DNA of 29,072 nt from JBHIBC01 sp046758905. Lineage in GTDB: Bacteria > Acidobacteriota > Polarisedimenticolia > Gp22-AA2. Of the stretch, positions 14,882-22,255 are shown one piece after another. The stretch is taken from contig JBHIBC010000037.1 in NCBI GenBank assembly GCA_046758905.1, positions 1 through 29,072 of the forward strand, in the 5' to 3' direction. The position numbers and the translations under genes were made by a program. The notes beneath the pieces are model-generated. The model did no database searches. It saw only the letters and a list, made by a program, of their open reading frames with translations, and was not told where the DNA came from. Positions within the stretch are counted from its first letter, which is position 1, and each line of letters starts with the position of its first letter.

Positions 14882-15661
14882 TCACTGCAAAACGAAGTCG
14901 ACGACCACGGTGAAATAGACGTCGACCGGCTTACCGTTCTGGAGGCCCGGCTTGTAGCGCCACTGCCGCACCGCGGCGATGGCCGCCTCGTCGAAGCCGA
15001 ACTTCGATCCCGGAGACTTGAGCACCGTGATGTTGCCGACGGTCCCGTCCTTGCGGATGACCGCCTGGAGGATCACCTGCCCCTGGATCTTCGCCTTGCG
15101 GGCGATCTCGGGATACTTGGGCCTCACCTTGCTGGAGGGGATCAGCTCGGGGTTGGTGACGCCGCCGATGCCGGCGTACAGCGGCTGGTCGCCGCCTAGC
15201 AGGCCGCCCTCGACGCCGCCCAGCATCCCGCCCAGCACGCCGCCGACCACGCCGCCGACCACGCCGCCGACCACGCCGCCCTCGACCCCGCCCTCGACCC
15301 CGCCCTCGACCCCGTAGTCCTCACCGAAGTCCTCCTCCTCGGGGGCCTCGATCGGGACCGGCTTCTCCTCCGGGACGACGGTCGGCTGCACCAGCTCGGC
15401 CGGCTTCGGGATCTCCTGCGGCTTGACCCTGGTCGTCTTCTTCCTCCTGCGGGGCGGCGGGGGGGGCGGCGGAGGCGGGGGGGGCGGCGCCGCCACGAAG
15501 GAGATCGTGATCGGGGGAGCCGGCACGGACTCGATGGTCATGAACGACGCGATGATCAGTCCGCCGAAGACGATCCCGTGCACGAACAACGCGACCGGGA
15601 AGGTCAGCCACCGGCGGGTCCTTCTCTTCCTCTTCGTGGATATGACGACCGTCTCGAACAC
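14882..15661 (-). CDS. tonB: TonB-family energy transducer with poly-Pro and Gly-rich repeats
   Basis: A 259-aa protein spanning the periplasm, which carries proton-motive energy to outer-membrane TonB-dependent transporters. Seen: short basic cytoplasmic start, membrane anchor (about 20-42), a run of 12 Pro (59-70), an acidic linker, ten VxGG-type tetrapeptides (118-157), then the C-terminal TonB domain (about 170-259) with PKYPEIARKAKIQGQVILQA and AAIAAVRQWRYKPG. The Gly-rich repeat replaces the Glu-Pro/Lys-Pro spacer of enterobacterial TonB. GTG 15661 is the start. First of the tonB-exbB-exbD-exbD cluster, 75 bases after the TPR lipoprotein gene. Confidence 0.93.
   Translation of the reverse strand: MFETVVISTKRKRRTRRWLTFPVALFVHGIVFGGLIIASFMTIESVPAPPITISFVAAPPPPPPPPPPPPRRRKKTTRVKPQEIPKPAELVQPTVVPEEKPVPIEAPEEEDFGEDYGVEGGVEGGVEGGVVGGVVGGVVGGVLGGMLGGVEGGLLGGDQPLYAGIGGVTNPELIPSSKVRPKYPEIARKAKIQGQVILQAVIRKDGTVGNITVLKSPGSKFGFDEAAIAAVRQWRYKPGLQNGKPVDVYFTVVVDFVLQ
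15191..15310 (-). repeat. Tandem 12-base repeats coding VxGG in tonB
   Basis: Ten in-frame 12-base units giving VEGG, VVGG, VLGG, MLGG and LLGG. Neighbouring VEGG and VVGG units are near identical at DNA level, so copy number could change by slippage without shifting frame. They sit in the periplasm-spanning part of TonB. Confidence 0.85.
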
Positions 15662-15736
15662 GAAGGCTCCCTCATTCGGCCGCGACCGGGGCCTCGCGGC
15701 GCGCCGATGACTCGCGCGCCGCCCCGCTCGGGCGTC

Positions 15737-16585
15737 CTACTTCTTGGCCATCACCTCTTTGCGCATCCGCAGGGCGAGCTTGAGATTCTTGTCCGCCTCC
15801 TGCGTCCACTTGGCGTAGTCCTCGTTGTTGCCGAGCTGTGCGGCGATCTTCGCTTTCTCCCTGAACAGCAGGTTGATGTAGGAGACCGCCTCGAAGTAGT
15901 TCTCCCGCAAGTCGGTCGCCTGCCTGAGGTAGTCGAGGCCCATCTCGATCAGCTCCTTGCGCCGGTCGAGGTCCAGCATCAGCCCCGCGTGGTACACCTT
16001 GTCCCAGCAGAGGACGCCGATGGTGTAGAACGCCTCGGGGCTGTCCCTCTCGATCTCGGCCCTCTTCTTGTACCACTCGAAGGAGTTGTCGAAGTCGCCC
16101 TTCTTCGCGTAGATCATGCCGAGGCGCTGCATCAGCTCGGAGGCGCGTGCCGGGTCCTCTCCGCCGACGGCCTCGAGCTCGTCCTTGAAGAAATCCGCCG
16201 CCTCGTCGTAGCGCTCCGCCTGCAGGTAGACGGTCAGCAGGTGGTCCTTGGCCTCCTGGTTGCCCGGAGTGAAGTAGAGATACCGCTTCAGGTTGTCGAT
16301 CGCCTCCTGCGAGTAATGCAGGTCTTTCCAGTGACGCGACCCGGGCTTGTAGAGCGCCATGTTGGCCAGGGCCGCGTGGTAGTACGCGATCCCCAGCTCG
16401 GGGTTCAGGTAGGTGGCGTACCGGTACCACTCGATGGCCTTGTCGTAGTCGCCGGCCTTGTAGAAGTCGTTGCCCTGCTTCGCGGCGTAGTTCGCCCGGA
16501 ACCGGTCGACGGTCGCCTGGCAGCCGGCGAAGAGGAGCAGCAGGCCGACGGCGGCCAGGACGGGCGCCCTCCGCTCTCCCCTCAT
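15737..16585 (-). CDS. TPR-repeat lipoprotein
   Basis: A 282-aa predicted lipoprotein: signal peptide with lipobox LLFAGC, C22 the lipidation site, so anchored in a membrane facing the periplasm. The rest is helical tetratricopeptide repeats, for example GNDFYKAGDYDKAIEWYRYA, then AIDNLKRYLYFTPGN, and MQRLGMIYAKKGDFDNSFEW. TPRs bind proteins or peptides; no catalytic motif is seen. As first gene of the TonB cluster it may serve as an assembly or envelope factor for TonB-linked transport, an inference from position. ATG 16585 follows GGGGGAG. Specific partner unknown. Confidence 0.85.
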   Translation of the reverse strand: MRGERRAPVLAAVGLLLLFAGCQATVDRFRANYAAKQGNDFYKAGDYDKAIEWYRYATYLNPELGIAYYHAALANMALYKPGSRHWKDLHYSQEAIDNLKRYLYFTPGNQEAKDHLLTVYLQAERYDEAADFFKDELEAVGGEDPARASELMQRLGMIYAKKGDFDNSFEWYKKRAEIERDSPEAFYTIGVLCWDKVYHAGLMLDLDRRKELIEMGLDYLRQATDLRENYFEAVSYINLLFREKAKIAAQLGNNEDYAKWTQEADKNLKLALRMRKEVMAKK

Positions 16586-16705
16586 CGCTCGCTCCCCCGC
16601 CCGGGCGCCCCGTCTCCGGAGAGGCGCCGGGCCGCGATCCTCAAGCCTGTCTGGTTGTCGGGAGGCCGGCGATCGGCTGCCGACGAGGCTCGGGATGATA
16701 GCCCA

Positions 16706-16733
16706 ATGCTACCAGTTTTGCCAGGGGATACAA
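16706..16733 (-). promoter_or_regulatory. Possible promoter of TPR-tonB operon
   Basis: Minus strand TTGTAT (16728-16733), 16-base spacer, TAGCAT (16706-16711), in a locally AT-richer stretch about 120 bases before the TPR gene. A modest match. The rest of the 16586-16851 gap holds the palindrome at 16796-16821 and no gene I can see. Confidence 0.35.
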
Positions 16734-16795
16734 TAGCCGCGGCGGCCCGAACGCGCACTCCCCTCTGCATTCGATCCGCATCCCGGGAAGACGAA

Positions 16796-16821
16796 GGCGC
16801 CGCCGGCCGGCCGGCGGCGCC
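16796..16821 (-). terminator. Perfect 26-base palindrome after sigma region 4 gene
   Basis: Self-complementary over all 26 bases, each half built from GGCGCC and GCCGGCC blocks. It lies 30 bases past the stop at 16852. On the minus strand it is followed by TTCGTCTTCCC, only moderately T-rich. Likely an RNA hairpin terminator; as DNA it could also extrude or bind a dimeric protein. Confidence 0.55.
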
Positions 16822-16851
16822 GCACCCGAGCCCGCGACGTCGGTCGGGGCT

Positions 16852-17205
16852 TCAGGCCCCCATGAGGTGTCCGCGCATCCCGTCGAGGGACATGCGCAGC
16901 TTGCCTAGCGCCTCCCTCTCCAGCTGCCGGACGCGTTCCTTGCTCAGCTTGAGGATCCGCGACACGGCCTCGAGCGTCAGCTCGCGGTCGTCCTTCATCC
17001 CGAAACGCCTCTCGATGATGTACCGCTCCCTCGCCGGCAGCTGGGTCAGGGCCCTCTTCAGAATGCGATCCACCTCGCGCCGGAGGATCTCCTTCTCTTG
17101 GCGGAAAGAATCGGGGTCGGAGATGAAGGCCTCCAGGCGCGTGTCCTCGTCGGGACTGACGAAGTCATCGTAGCTGGTGGCATATGGTAGAAGTCGACGC
17201 CACAT
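16852..17205 (-). CDS. Stand-alone sigma-70 region 4 protein
   Basis: A 117-aa protein matching only the C-terminal part of RpoD/RpoH-type sigma factors. Seen: an acidic linker (DEDTRLEAFISDPDSFRQ), then ALTQLPARERYIIERRFG and the helix-turn-helix LTLEAVSRILKLSKERVRQLE with EALGKLR, which reads -35 boxes. Region 2, needed for -10 binding and core docking, is absent, and nothing like it is visible in the upstream bases. The gene looks intact: AGGAGG sits 7 bases before ATG 17205 and a hairpin follows the stop. It may act as an anti- or co-sigma factor or a promoter-specific DNA-binding protein; function unknown. Its likely sigma54 promoter would place it under an NtrC-class activator. Confidence 0.8.
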   Translation of the reverse strand: MWRRLLPYATSYDDFVSPDEDTRLEAFISDPDSFRQEKEILRREVDRILKRALTQLPARERYIIERRFGMKDDRELTLEAVSRILKLSKERVRQLEREALGKLRMSLDGMRGHLMGA

Positions 17206-17248
17206 GGGCCCCTCCTTTCTGAGCGATGCTCAGGTGCCCGGCGAAGGT

Positions 17249-17265
17249 AGCAACATACTTGCCAG
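17249..17265 (-). promoter_or_regulatory. Sigma54-type (-24/-12) promoter
   Basis: Minus strand reads CTGGCAAGTATGTTGCT. Against the sigma54 consensus YTGGCACG-N4-TTGCW only one base differs (A for C in TGGCAC). The -24 GG and -12 GC have exact spacing. The start would fall near 17239, about 34 bases before the sigma region 4 ATG. Confidence 0.7.
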
Positions 17266-17464
17266 ATGAACGATTCCCGCCTCGGGCCGTGCGGCCGCGG
17301 CTCATACGCAGCGCGGCGCGACCATGAACTGATTGAAAACAGGCACCTTAGGCGTGGAGATAGAACCGCTGGAGTCGGGGGGTGCGGCGCGGCTGCGCCG
17401 GGGGCCGGGAGGTCGGTCGACCGTCGAAGGACTTTTTGGCACACCTGGGGAACAGGATGACTTT

Positions 17465-17494
17465 TTGACAGGTCACCCGCGCCTCCGCTACGAT
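17465..17494 (+). promoter_or_regulatory. Sigma70-type promoter of polX-nth unit
   Basis: TTGACA (17465-17470), 18-base spacer, TACGAT (17489-17494). The start near 17501 gives a short leader with CGAGG before ATG 17515. Confidence 0.6.
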
Positions 17495-17514
17495 GGGCGC
17501 CCGTCGAGGTCCCT

Positions 17515-19230
17515 ATGGAGACAGGCCAGGTCGCCGACCTCCTCGAGGAGATCGCGGCGCTGCTCGAGATCCGCGGCGACAACCCCTTCAGGGCGCGCGC
17601 CTACCTGAACGCCGCACGCACGCTGCGCTCGCTGGGGCGCAGCGTGGCGGAGCTGGTCGGCTCCGGAGAGCTGCCCCGGCTGAAGGGGATCGGCCCGAGC
17701 CTCTCCGAGAGCATCGCGACCCTGACGAGGACCGGGCGACTGCCCTACCTCGAGGAGCTCCGGGCCTCGGTGCCGCCCGCCCTCCTGGAGATCCTGGCCA
17801 TCCCGGGGCTGGGGCCGAGGAAGGCCCGCGCCCTGATCGAGCGGCTCGAGGTGAGCAGCCTGGGCGAACTCGAGTACGCCTGCCATGAGAACCGCGTCTC
17901 GAGGCTGGAGGGGTTCGGCGCGAGGAGCCAGGAGAAGATCCTCGAGGGGATCCGGCGGGTCAAGGCTTATCGCGGGAGGTTCCTGCTCGGCGAGGCCCTA
18001 GGCCAGGCCGAGGAGATCGAGGCGGCCGTGGGTCCGCTCCCCGACGTGCGCCGGACCTGCGCCGCCGGCGCCCTGCGCCGCCGGGTGGAGACGGTGCAGG
18101 AGATCGTCCTCGTCGCCGCGAGTCCGGCCCCGGACCACTCCGCGGCCGCCTTCATCCGGCTCCCGCAGATCGCTTCCGTTCGGTCACGGGACGGGCGCTG
18201 GGTCGAGGCGTCCCTGGCGAGCGGGATCCCGGTCCGGCTCCGGCTGGTGGCGGAGGACCGTTTCGGCGCCGCCCTCCTGAGCGAGACCGGAAGCGCGGAG
18301 CACCTGGCGGCCCTCCGGGACCGGGCCAGGGGCGCCGGCCTTCGCCTGCGGGAGGACGGCCTCGAGCGCGGGGACGGCGCCCTCCCCGCCCCCGACGAGG
18401 AGGCGATCTACCGCGCCTTGGGGCTGCCGGTCATCCCGCCGGAGCTGCGCGAGGGCCGGGGCGAGATCGAGGCCGCGGCGGCCGGCTCGCTGCCGGATCT
18501 GGTCGCCGACCGCGACCTGCGCGGGATCCTCCACGTCCACTCCACCTGGAGCGACGGCCGGCTGTCGGTGGAGGAGATCGTCAGGCGTTGCGCCGGGCTG
18601 CAATGCGAGTACGTCGGGATCACCGATCACAGCCAGTCGGCGCGCTACGCGCGCGGTCTGACGCCCGAGTCCCTGCGACGCCAGCAGGAGGAGATCGACG
18701 GGGTCCGGGAGGCGTTTCCGCGCATCCGGGTCCTCAAGGGGAGTGAGGTGGACATCCTGCCGGACGGCAGCCTCGACTACCCGGATGAAGTCCTGCGGGG
18801 CCTCGACTTCACCGTCGTCTCGGTGCACTCGGCGTTTCGGCTCACCCGCGCCGAGCAGACGCGGCGGATCACCACGGCCCTGAGGAACCCGCGCGCCACC
18901 ATCCTCGGCCACCCGACGGGGAGGCTGCTGCTCGCCCGCGACGCGTACGACGTGGACCTGGAGGAGGTCCTCAGGGTGGCGGCGGCCGAGGGCGTCTACC
19001 TCGAGCTGAACGCCCACCCGCGGCGCCTGGACCTCGATTCGGCCGCGTGTCGCCGCGCCCGCTCGCTCGGCGCCCGCTTCGCGATCGACCCGGACGCGCA
19101 CGACGCGGCGGGGCTCACCGACACGCGCTTCGGGGTGGCGGTCGCGCGCAGGGCGGGCCTCGAGGCCGCCGATATCCTCAACACGCTTCCGGCGGCGCGC
19201 CTGCCGGACGCCCTGGCGCGCCGAGCCTGA
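17515..19230 (+). CDS. PolX-like PHP protein with altered polymerase site
   Basis: A 571-aa protein of the bacterial family X polymerase plus PHP type. Seen: N-terminal 8-kDa-like helical part (DNPFRARAYLNAARTL), helix-hairpin-helix segments (LPRLKGIGPSLSESI, and IPGLGPRKARALIE), and a palm segment AGALRRRVETVQEIVLV (184-200). In active enzymes this reads about GSxRRxxETxGDIDLL; the two catalytic Asp (DID) are here EIV, so polymerase activity is probably lost. The C-terminal PHP domain keeps all its motifs: LHVHSTWSDG (HxH 340-342), TDHS (370), GSEVDI (E411), SVHSAF (H438), GHPTGR (465), DPDAHDAAG (525). It should act as a Mn-dependent 3'-5' nuclease or phosphoesterase in DNA repair. nth follows one base after the stop, supporting a repair role. 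Confidence 0.88.
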   Translation: METGQVADLLEEIAALLEIRGDNPFRARAYLNAARTLRSLGRSVAELVGSGELPRLKGIGPSLSESIATLTRTGRLPYLEELRASVPPALLEILAIPGLGPRKARALIERLEVSSLGELEYACHENRVSRLEGFGARSQEKILEGIRRVKAYRGRFLLGEALGQAEEIEAAVGPLPDVRRTCAAGALRRRVETVQEIVLVAASPAPDHSAAAFIRLPQIASVRSRDGRWVEASLASGIPVRLRLVAEDRFGAALLSETGSAEHLAALRDRARGAGLRLREDGLERGDGALPAPDEEAIYRALGLPVIPPELREGRGEIEAAAAGSLPDLVADRDLRGILHVHSTWSDGRLSVEEIVRRCAGLQCEYVGITDHSQSARYARGLTPESLRRQQEEIDGVREAFPRIRVLKGSEVDILPDGSLDYPDEVLRGLDFTVVSVHSAFRLTRAEQTRRITTALRNPRATILGHPTGRLLLARDAYDVDLEEVLRVAAAEGVYLELNAHPRRLDLDSAACRRARSLGARFAIDPDAHDAAGLTDTRFGVAVARRAGLEAADILNTLPAARLPDALARRA

Positions 19231-19231
19231 G

Positions 19232-19978
19232 ATGACCGCCCGCGCGCCCGCCGTGGCCCGGGGCCGGCGGCCCCCGCGCCTGCCCGCGATCCTGCGGGCG
19301 CTGCACCGGGCCCATCCCGACCCCCGGGTCGAGCTGGATCACGAGAGCCCGTTCCAGCTCCTGATCGCGACCATCCTCTCGGCGCAGTGCACGGATGCCC
19401 GGGTCAATCAGGTCACCCCCGGCCTGTTCCGCGCCTACCCGGACGCCGCCGCGCTGGCCCGCGCTCCCCTGCCGGCCCTCGAGGAGGCGATCCGGACGAC
19501 CGGGTTCTTCCGCGCCAAGGCGCGCTCGATCCAGAACTGCTGCAGGGCGCTGGTGGAGCGGCACAGCGGCGAGGTGCCGCGCTCGATGGAGGAGCTGACC
19601 CGCCTCCCCGGGGTGGGGCGCAAGACGGCGAACGTGATCCTGGGCGCCGGCTACGGCATCTGCTCGGGGATCGTGGTGGACACGCACATGGGCCGCGTGG
19701 CGCGGCGGCTCGGGCTGACGCGGCAGAGCGACCCCGCGCGGGTCGAGCGGGACCTCATGCGCGTGGTGCCGCCCCGGGAGTGGATCTTCTTCTCCATCAC
19801 CATGATCCTGCACGGGCGCTATGTCTGCCGGGCGGAGCGGCCCCGGTGCAGCGCCTGCGTCCTCGGCGCTCACTGCCCGTCCCGCCATCTCGAGCGCCGG
19901 GGGCCGCCCGTCACGCGAGGCCGCTCGGCGGCCCGCCGCTTTGCCCCTCCTCCTCGTCCTCGTCGACCCCGAGCCTGA
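19232..19978 (+). CDS. nth: Endonuclease III
   Basis: Base-excision repair glycosylase/AP lyase for oxidised pyrimidines. The 248 aa include the full core of about 210. Seen: FQLLIATILSAQCTDARVN, helix-hairpin-helix LPGVGRKTANVIL with catalytic K131, IVVDTHMGRVARRL with D150, and an Fe-S site C199-x6-C206-x2-C209-x5-C215, exact family spacing. The last 30 or so residues form a basic Arg/Pro tail whose coding overlaps the end of the PGPGW gene on the other strand by 68 bases. ATG 19232 lies one base after the polX stop, so the two are surely co-translated. Confidence 0.95.
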   Translation: MTARAPAVARGRRPPRLPAILRALHRAHPDPRVELDHESPFQLLIATILSAQCTDARVNQVTPGLFRAYPDAAALARAPLPALEEAIRTTGFFRAKARSIQNCCRALVERHSGEVPRSMEELTRLPGVGRKTANVILGAGYGICSGIVVDTHMGRVARRLGLTRQSDPARVERDLMRVVPPREWIFFSITMILHGRYVCRAERPRCSACVLGAHCPSRHLERRGPPVTRGRSAARRFAPPPRPRRPRA

Positions 19979-20234
19979 CGCCGGCCCGCGCCGCCTCGTG
20001 CATGGCGCGGCGCATCAGTCGCCAGTCGCGCAGCCGCCGGAGCAGCCTCCGGACGGCGGGGCTCTCGGCGCTGAGGAGCGCGATCCCCCCCAGGAGCAGG
20101 AGGAAGCCCGGCCCGGGCACCAGCGGGACCGCGAGAATCGCCCCGCCGGCGGTCAGCAGGCAGCCGATCGTCAGCCGGGCGACGCGGCTCGCCCGTCCCT
20201 TCCGGGCTCGCGAGGGGATCATGTGGGCGCGCAT
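19911..20234 (-). CDS. Small PGPGW-type membrane protein
   Basis: A 107-aa protein with a basic N-terminus, two hydrophobic segments (about 20-38 and 43-55) joined by VPGPGFLLLLGG, and a basic helix SPAVRRLLRRLRDWRLMRR, then an acidic tail. The PGPG turn between short helices is the mark of a widespread putative membrane protein family (PGPGW; here F replaces W). Function unknown. The ATG at 20234 shares a base with the dapF stop (TGATG), which decides this start and implies coupled translation. Its 3' end overlaps nth, convergent. It may be the last gene of the acyl-CoA synthetase to dapF operon. Confidence 0.75.
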   Translation of the reverse strand: MRAHMIPSRARKGRASRVARLTIGCLLTAGGAILAVPLVPGPGFLLLLGGIALLSAESPAVRRLLRRLRDWRLMRRAMHEAARAGVRLGVDEDEEEGQSGGPPSGLA

Positions 20235-21085
20235 CAACGCGCGGGGGCGAACCCGCCGGTCGACTCCTCGGTGAGCTGGCCCACGTAGATGAGCCGCGCC
20301 TGCCCCTCGAGGTGGACGCCCGAAGGACGCCGGGGGTCGCCCTCGTAGCGGACCCGGATCGGCTCCCCTGAACGGGTCAGCAGGGATACGGAGCCGGTGG
20401 TCTTCCCCGAGGCCGCCGCGGCCAGAGCGGCGGCGACGCAACCGGTGCCGCAGGCGAGCGTCTCCCCCTCCACGCCGCGCTCGAACGTGCGGACCGACAG
20501 CGTGCCCCGATCCCAGGCCTGGACGAAATCGACGTTCACCCCGGACGGCGCAAAGCGCGGATGCGAGCGCAGGGCACGGCCGAGCGAGTCGATCGACTCG
20601 TCGCTGCGCAGCGCCCTGAAGACGACGAAGTGCGGGACGCCGGTGTCGACGAGGGTGCCGCGGATCGTCTCGCCCAGGACCTCGACCTCCACGGCGTCAT
20701 CGAACCCCTTGGGCTCGGGCATCTCGAAGACGACCTCGACGCCCCTCACGGCGGCGTGGTGCACCATCCGGTCGCTCTCCATCGTCATGCGCGTCGGGGC
20801 CATCCCCTGCAGGTAGGCGAGCCGCGCGGCACAGCGGCCCCCGTTGCCGCAGAAGGTGGGCCGCCCGTCGGGGTTGAAGAAGCGCGCCCGCAGGTGCGCC
20901 CGGGGGGACGGCTCCAGGAGGATGACCCCGTCCGCCCCGACCGACAGGGCCCGGGCGCACAGGCGGCGGATATCCTCCCCCATCGACTCGACCCGCAGGG
21001 TCCCGGCGCGGTTGTCGAGGACGATGAAGTCGTTGCCCCCGGCCGACATCTTGAAGAACTCACCGAGCAGCGGCATGGGCTTCAC
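20234..21085 (-). CDS. dapF: Diaminopimelate epimerase
   Basis: Interconverts LL- and meso-diaminopimelate for lysine and peptidoglycan synthesis. The 283 aa are the usual length. Seen: FFKMSAGGNDFIVLDNR at the start, FFNPDGRPTFCGNGGRCAA with catalytic C79, DTGVPHFVVF, SGVNVDFVQ, and RGVEGETLACGTGCVA with catalytic C212. Both active-site Cys are present. The GTG at 21085 overlaps the upstream stop as GTGA; an ATG at 21076 is an alternative. With mpl it supports a DAP-type cell wall. Confidence 0.95.
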   Translation of the reverse strand: MKPMPLLGEFFKMSAGGNDFIVLDNRAGTLRVESMGEDIRRLCARALSVGADGVILLEPSPRAHLRARFFNPDGRPTFCGNGGRCAARLAYLQGMAPTRMTMESDRMVHHAAVRGVEVVFEMPEPKGFDDAVEVEVLGETIRGTLVDTGVPHFVVFRALRSDESIDSLGRALRSHPRFAPSGVNVDFVQAWDRGTLSVRTFERGVEGETLACGTGCVAAALAAAASGKTTGSVSLLTRSGEPIRVRYEGDPRRPSGVHLEGQARLIYVGQLTEESTGGFAPAR

Positions 21086-22245
21086 TCCGGCGAAGGGCCC
21101 GGCTCCGCGGGGCCCTCCGGGGTGCGGGGCGCTTGTTCGACCTCCACCGGCAGGGCCTCCGACCTCTCCTCCGAGCGCGCGCTCTCGTTGGGTGGGGTCG
21201 CCGCGTCGAACGCGGACACGGCGTAATGATACCGCACCCCGCGTGCCGCGCTACCGTCGACGAAGGAGGTCTCCGCCGGCCCGGTCTCGCCCAGGAGGAC
21301 GAAGCGCTCCCCCCCGTCCTCCCGCCGGTAGACCCGGTAGCCGCCCAGGTCGGGCTCCGAGTTGGGGAACCAGTAGACCTTGATGACCGCCCCCTCGGCG
21401 GCGACGGCGAGGCCGGCGGGGGACGAGGGCGGGTAGACGTCCAGCGGCCGGACCTCGACCTCCTCGCTGTCGGCGCTCTCGCGCTGCTGCCTCCCGGAGG
21501 CGGCGACCGCCCGCACCACGTAGCGGTAGGCCTCCCCGTACCGGAAGGCGGTGTCGACGTGCTCGGGGGCCGCGATCGGGGCCGGGTTGAGCGGGTGTTC
21601 CGGGAAGAAGGGCTCCGCCTCCGTCCGACGGTAGACGTTGTACGGTGCCCCGCCTTCCCCCGTCCCGCCCGGGCGCCACTGCAGCCGCACCTCGCCCTCG
21701 GCGGTCTCGACGTCCAGCGCCACGGGGGCCGGGGGCGGGGCCGCGACCTCGATCTGGACGGGCACCGGCAGCAGCGACCGCTCTCCCCCGCCCGCCACGA
21801 TCGCGACGCTGTACAGGTAGCGTCGCGGGCCGCCGCGCTCCGCGAGGCGGAGCGGCTCGCCGTCCAGCGCCCGCAGCCGGCCGCCGGGCGCCGCCCGCTC
21901 CAGCGCCTCGCCGCGCAGCGAGGACACCACCTCCGCGTGCCTCTCGAACTGCCGCAGAAGGTAGCGCGACGAGACGGCCCCGACGCGCAGCTTGTCCGTC
22001 GCCGCCATCCTCAGGATCCGCAGCTCGCGCCCCTCGCCCGCGGCGGCGCCGCGATCGACGGCGATCTCGCCGCGCAGAACCACGTCGCTGCCGATCTGCC
22101 GCAGCCGGAGATCCTGGACCGGCGTGGGGCGGACCTTCACGGGAGGCAGAGGCCGTCCCCTCTTGCCGCATCCGGAGAGCCCCACGGCCGCGGCCAGGAT
22201 CAGGGGCAGCGTTGGCGCGGCGCGGGGCAATGATGGGCGGGGCAC
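21082..22245 (-). CDS. Fibronectin type III-like lipoprotein
   Basis: A 387-aa exported protein with a lipobox (LSGC, C26). After a short linker there is an N-terminal beta region, then two fibronectin type III-like modules: one around VALDVETAEGEVRLQWRPGG to YRYVVRAVAASG, the other around GLAVAAEGAVIKVYWFPNSE to RYHYAVSAFD, each with the Tyr-rich final strands of this fold. The tail is Pro/Glu-rich. No catalytic motif is seen; likely a surface or periplasmic binding or structural protein. GTG 22245 starts 10 bases after hslU; the stop overlaps dapF. Its place between hslU and dapF looks like chance operon packing. Confidence 0.8.
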   Translation of the reverse strand: MPRPSLPRAAPTLPLILAAAVGLSGCGKRGRPLPPVKVRPTPVQDLRLRQIGSDVVLRGEIAVDRGAAAGEGRELRILRMAATDKLRVGAVSSRYLLRQFERHAEVVSSLRGEALERAAPGGRLRALDGEPLRLAERGGPRRYLYSVAIVAGGGERSLLPVPVQIEVAAPPPAPVALDVETAEGEVRLQWRPGGTGEGGAPYNVYRRTEAEPFFPEHPLNPAPIAAPEHVDTAFRYGEAYRYVVRAVAASGRQQRESADSEEVEVRPLDVYPPSSPAGLAVAAEGAVIKVYWFPNSEPDLGGYRVYRREDGGERFVLLGETGPAETSFVDGSAARGVRYHYAVSAFDAATPPNESARSEERSEALPVEVEQAPRTPEGPAEPGPSPE

Positions 22246-22255
22246 CGATCTCGCT

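Noticed and set aside
15191..15310. Regularly spaced repeats resembling a CRISPR array
   Set aside because: Units are 12 bases, contiguous, without spacers, and code VxGG repeats in frame within tonB.
16706..16733. Sigma54 promoter before the TPR-tonB operon (CTGGCAAAACTGGTAGC)
   Set aside because: The GG-to-GC distance is 11 rather than 10 bases and the -12 box reads TAGC, not TTGC.
17058..17582. Upstream coding that might supply sigma region 2
   Set aside because: The minus-strand frames before 17205 show no region 2 residues. The promoter and SD before 17205 indicate an independent short gene.
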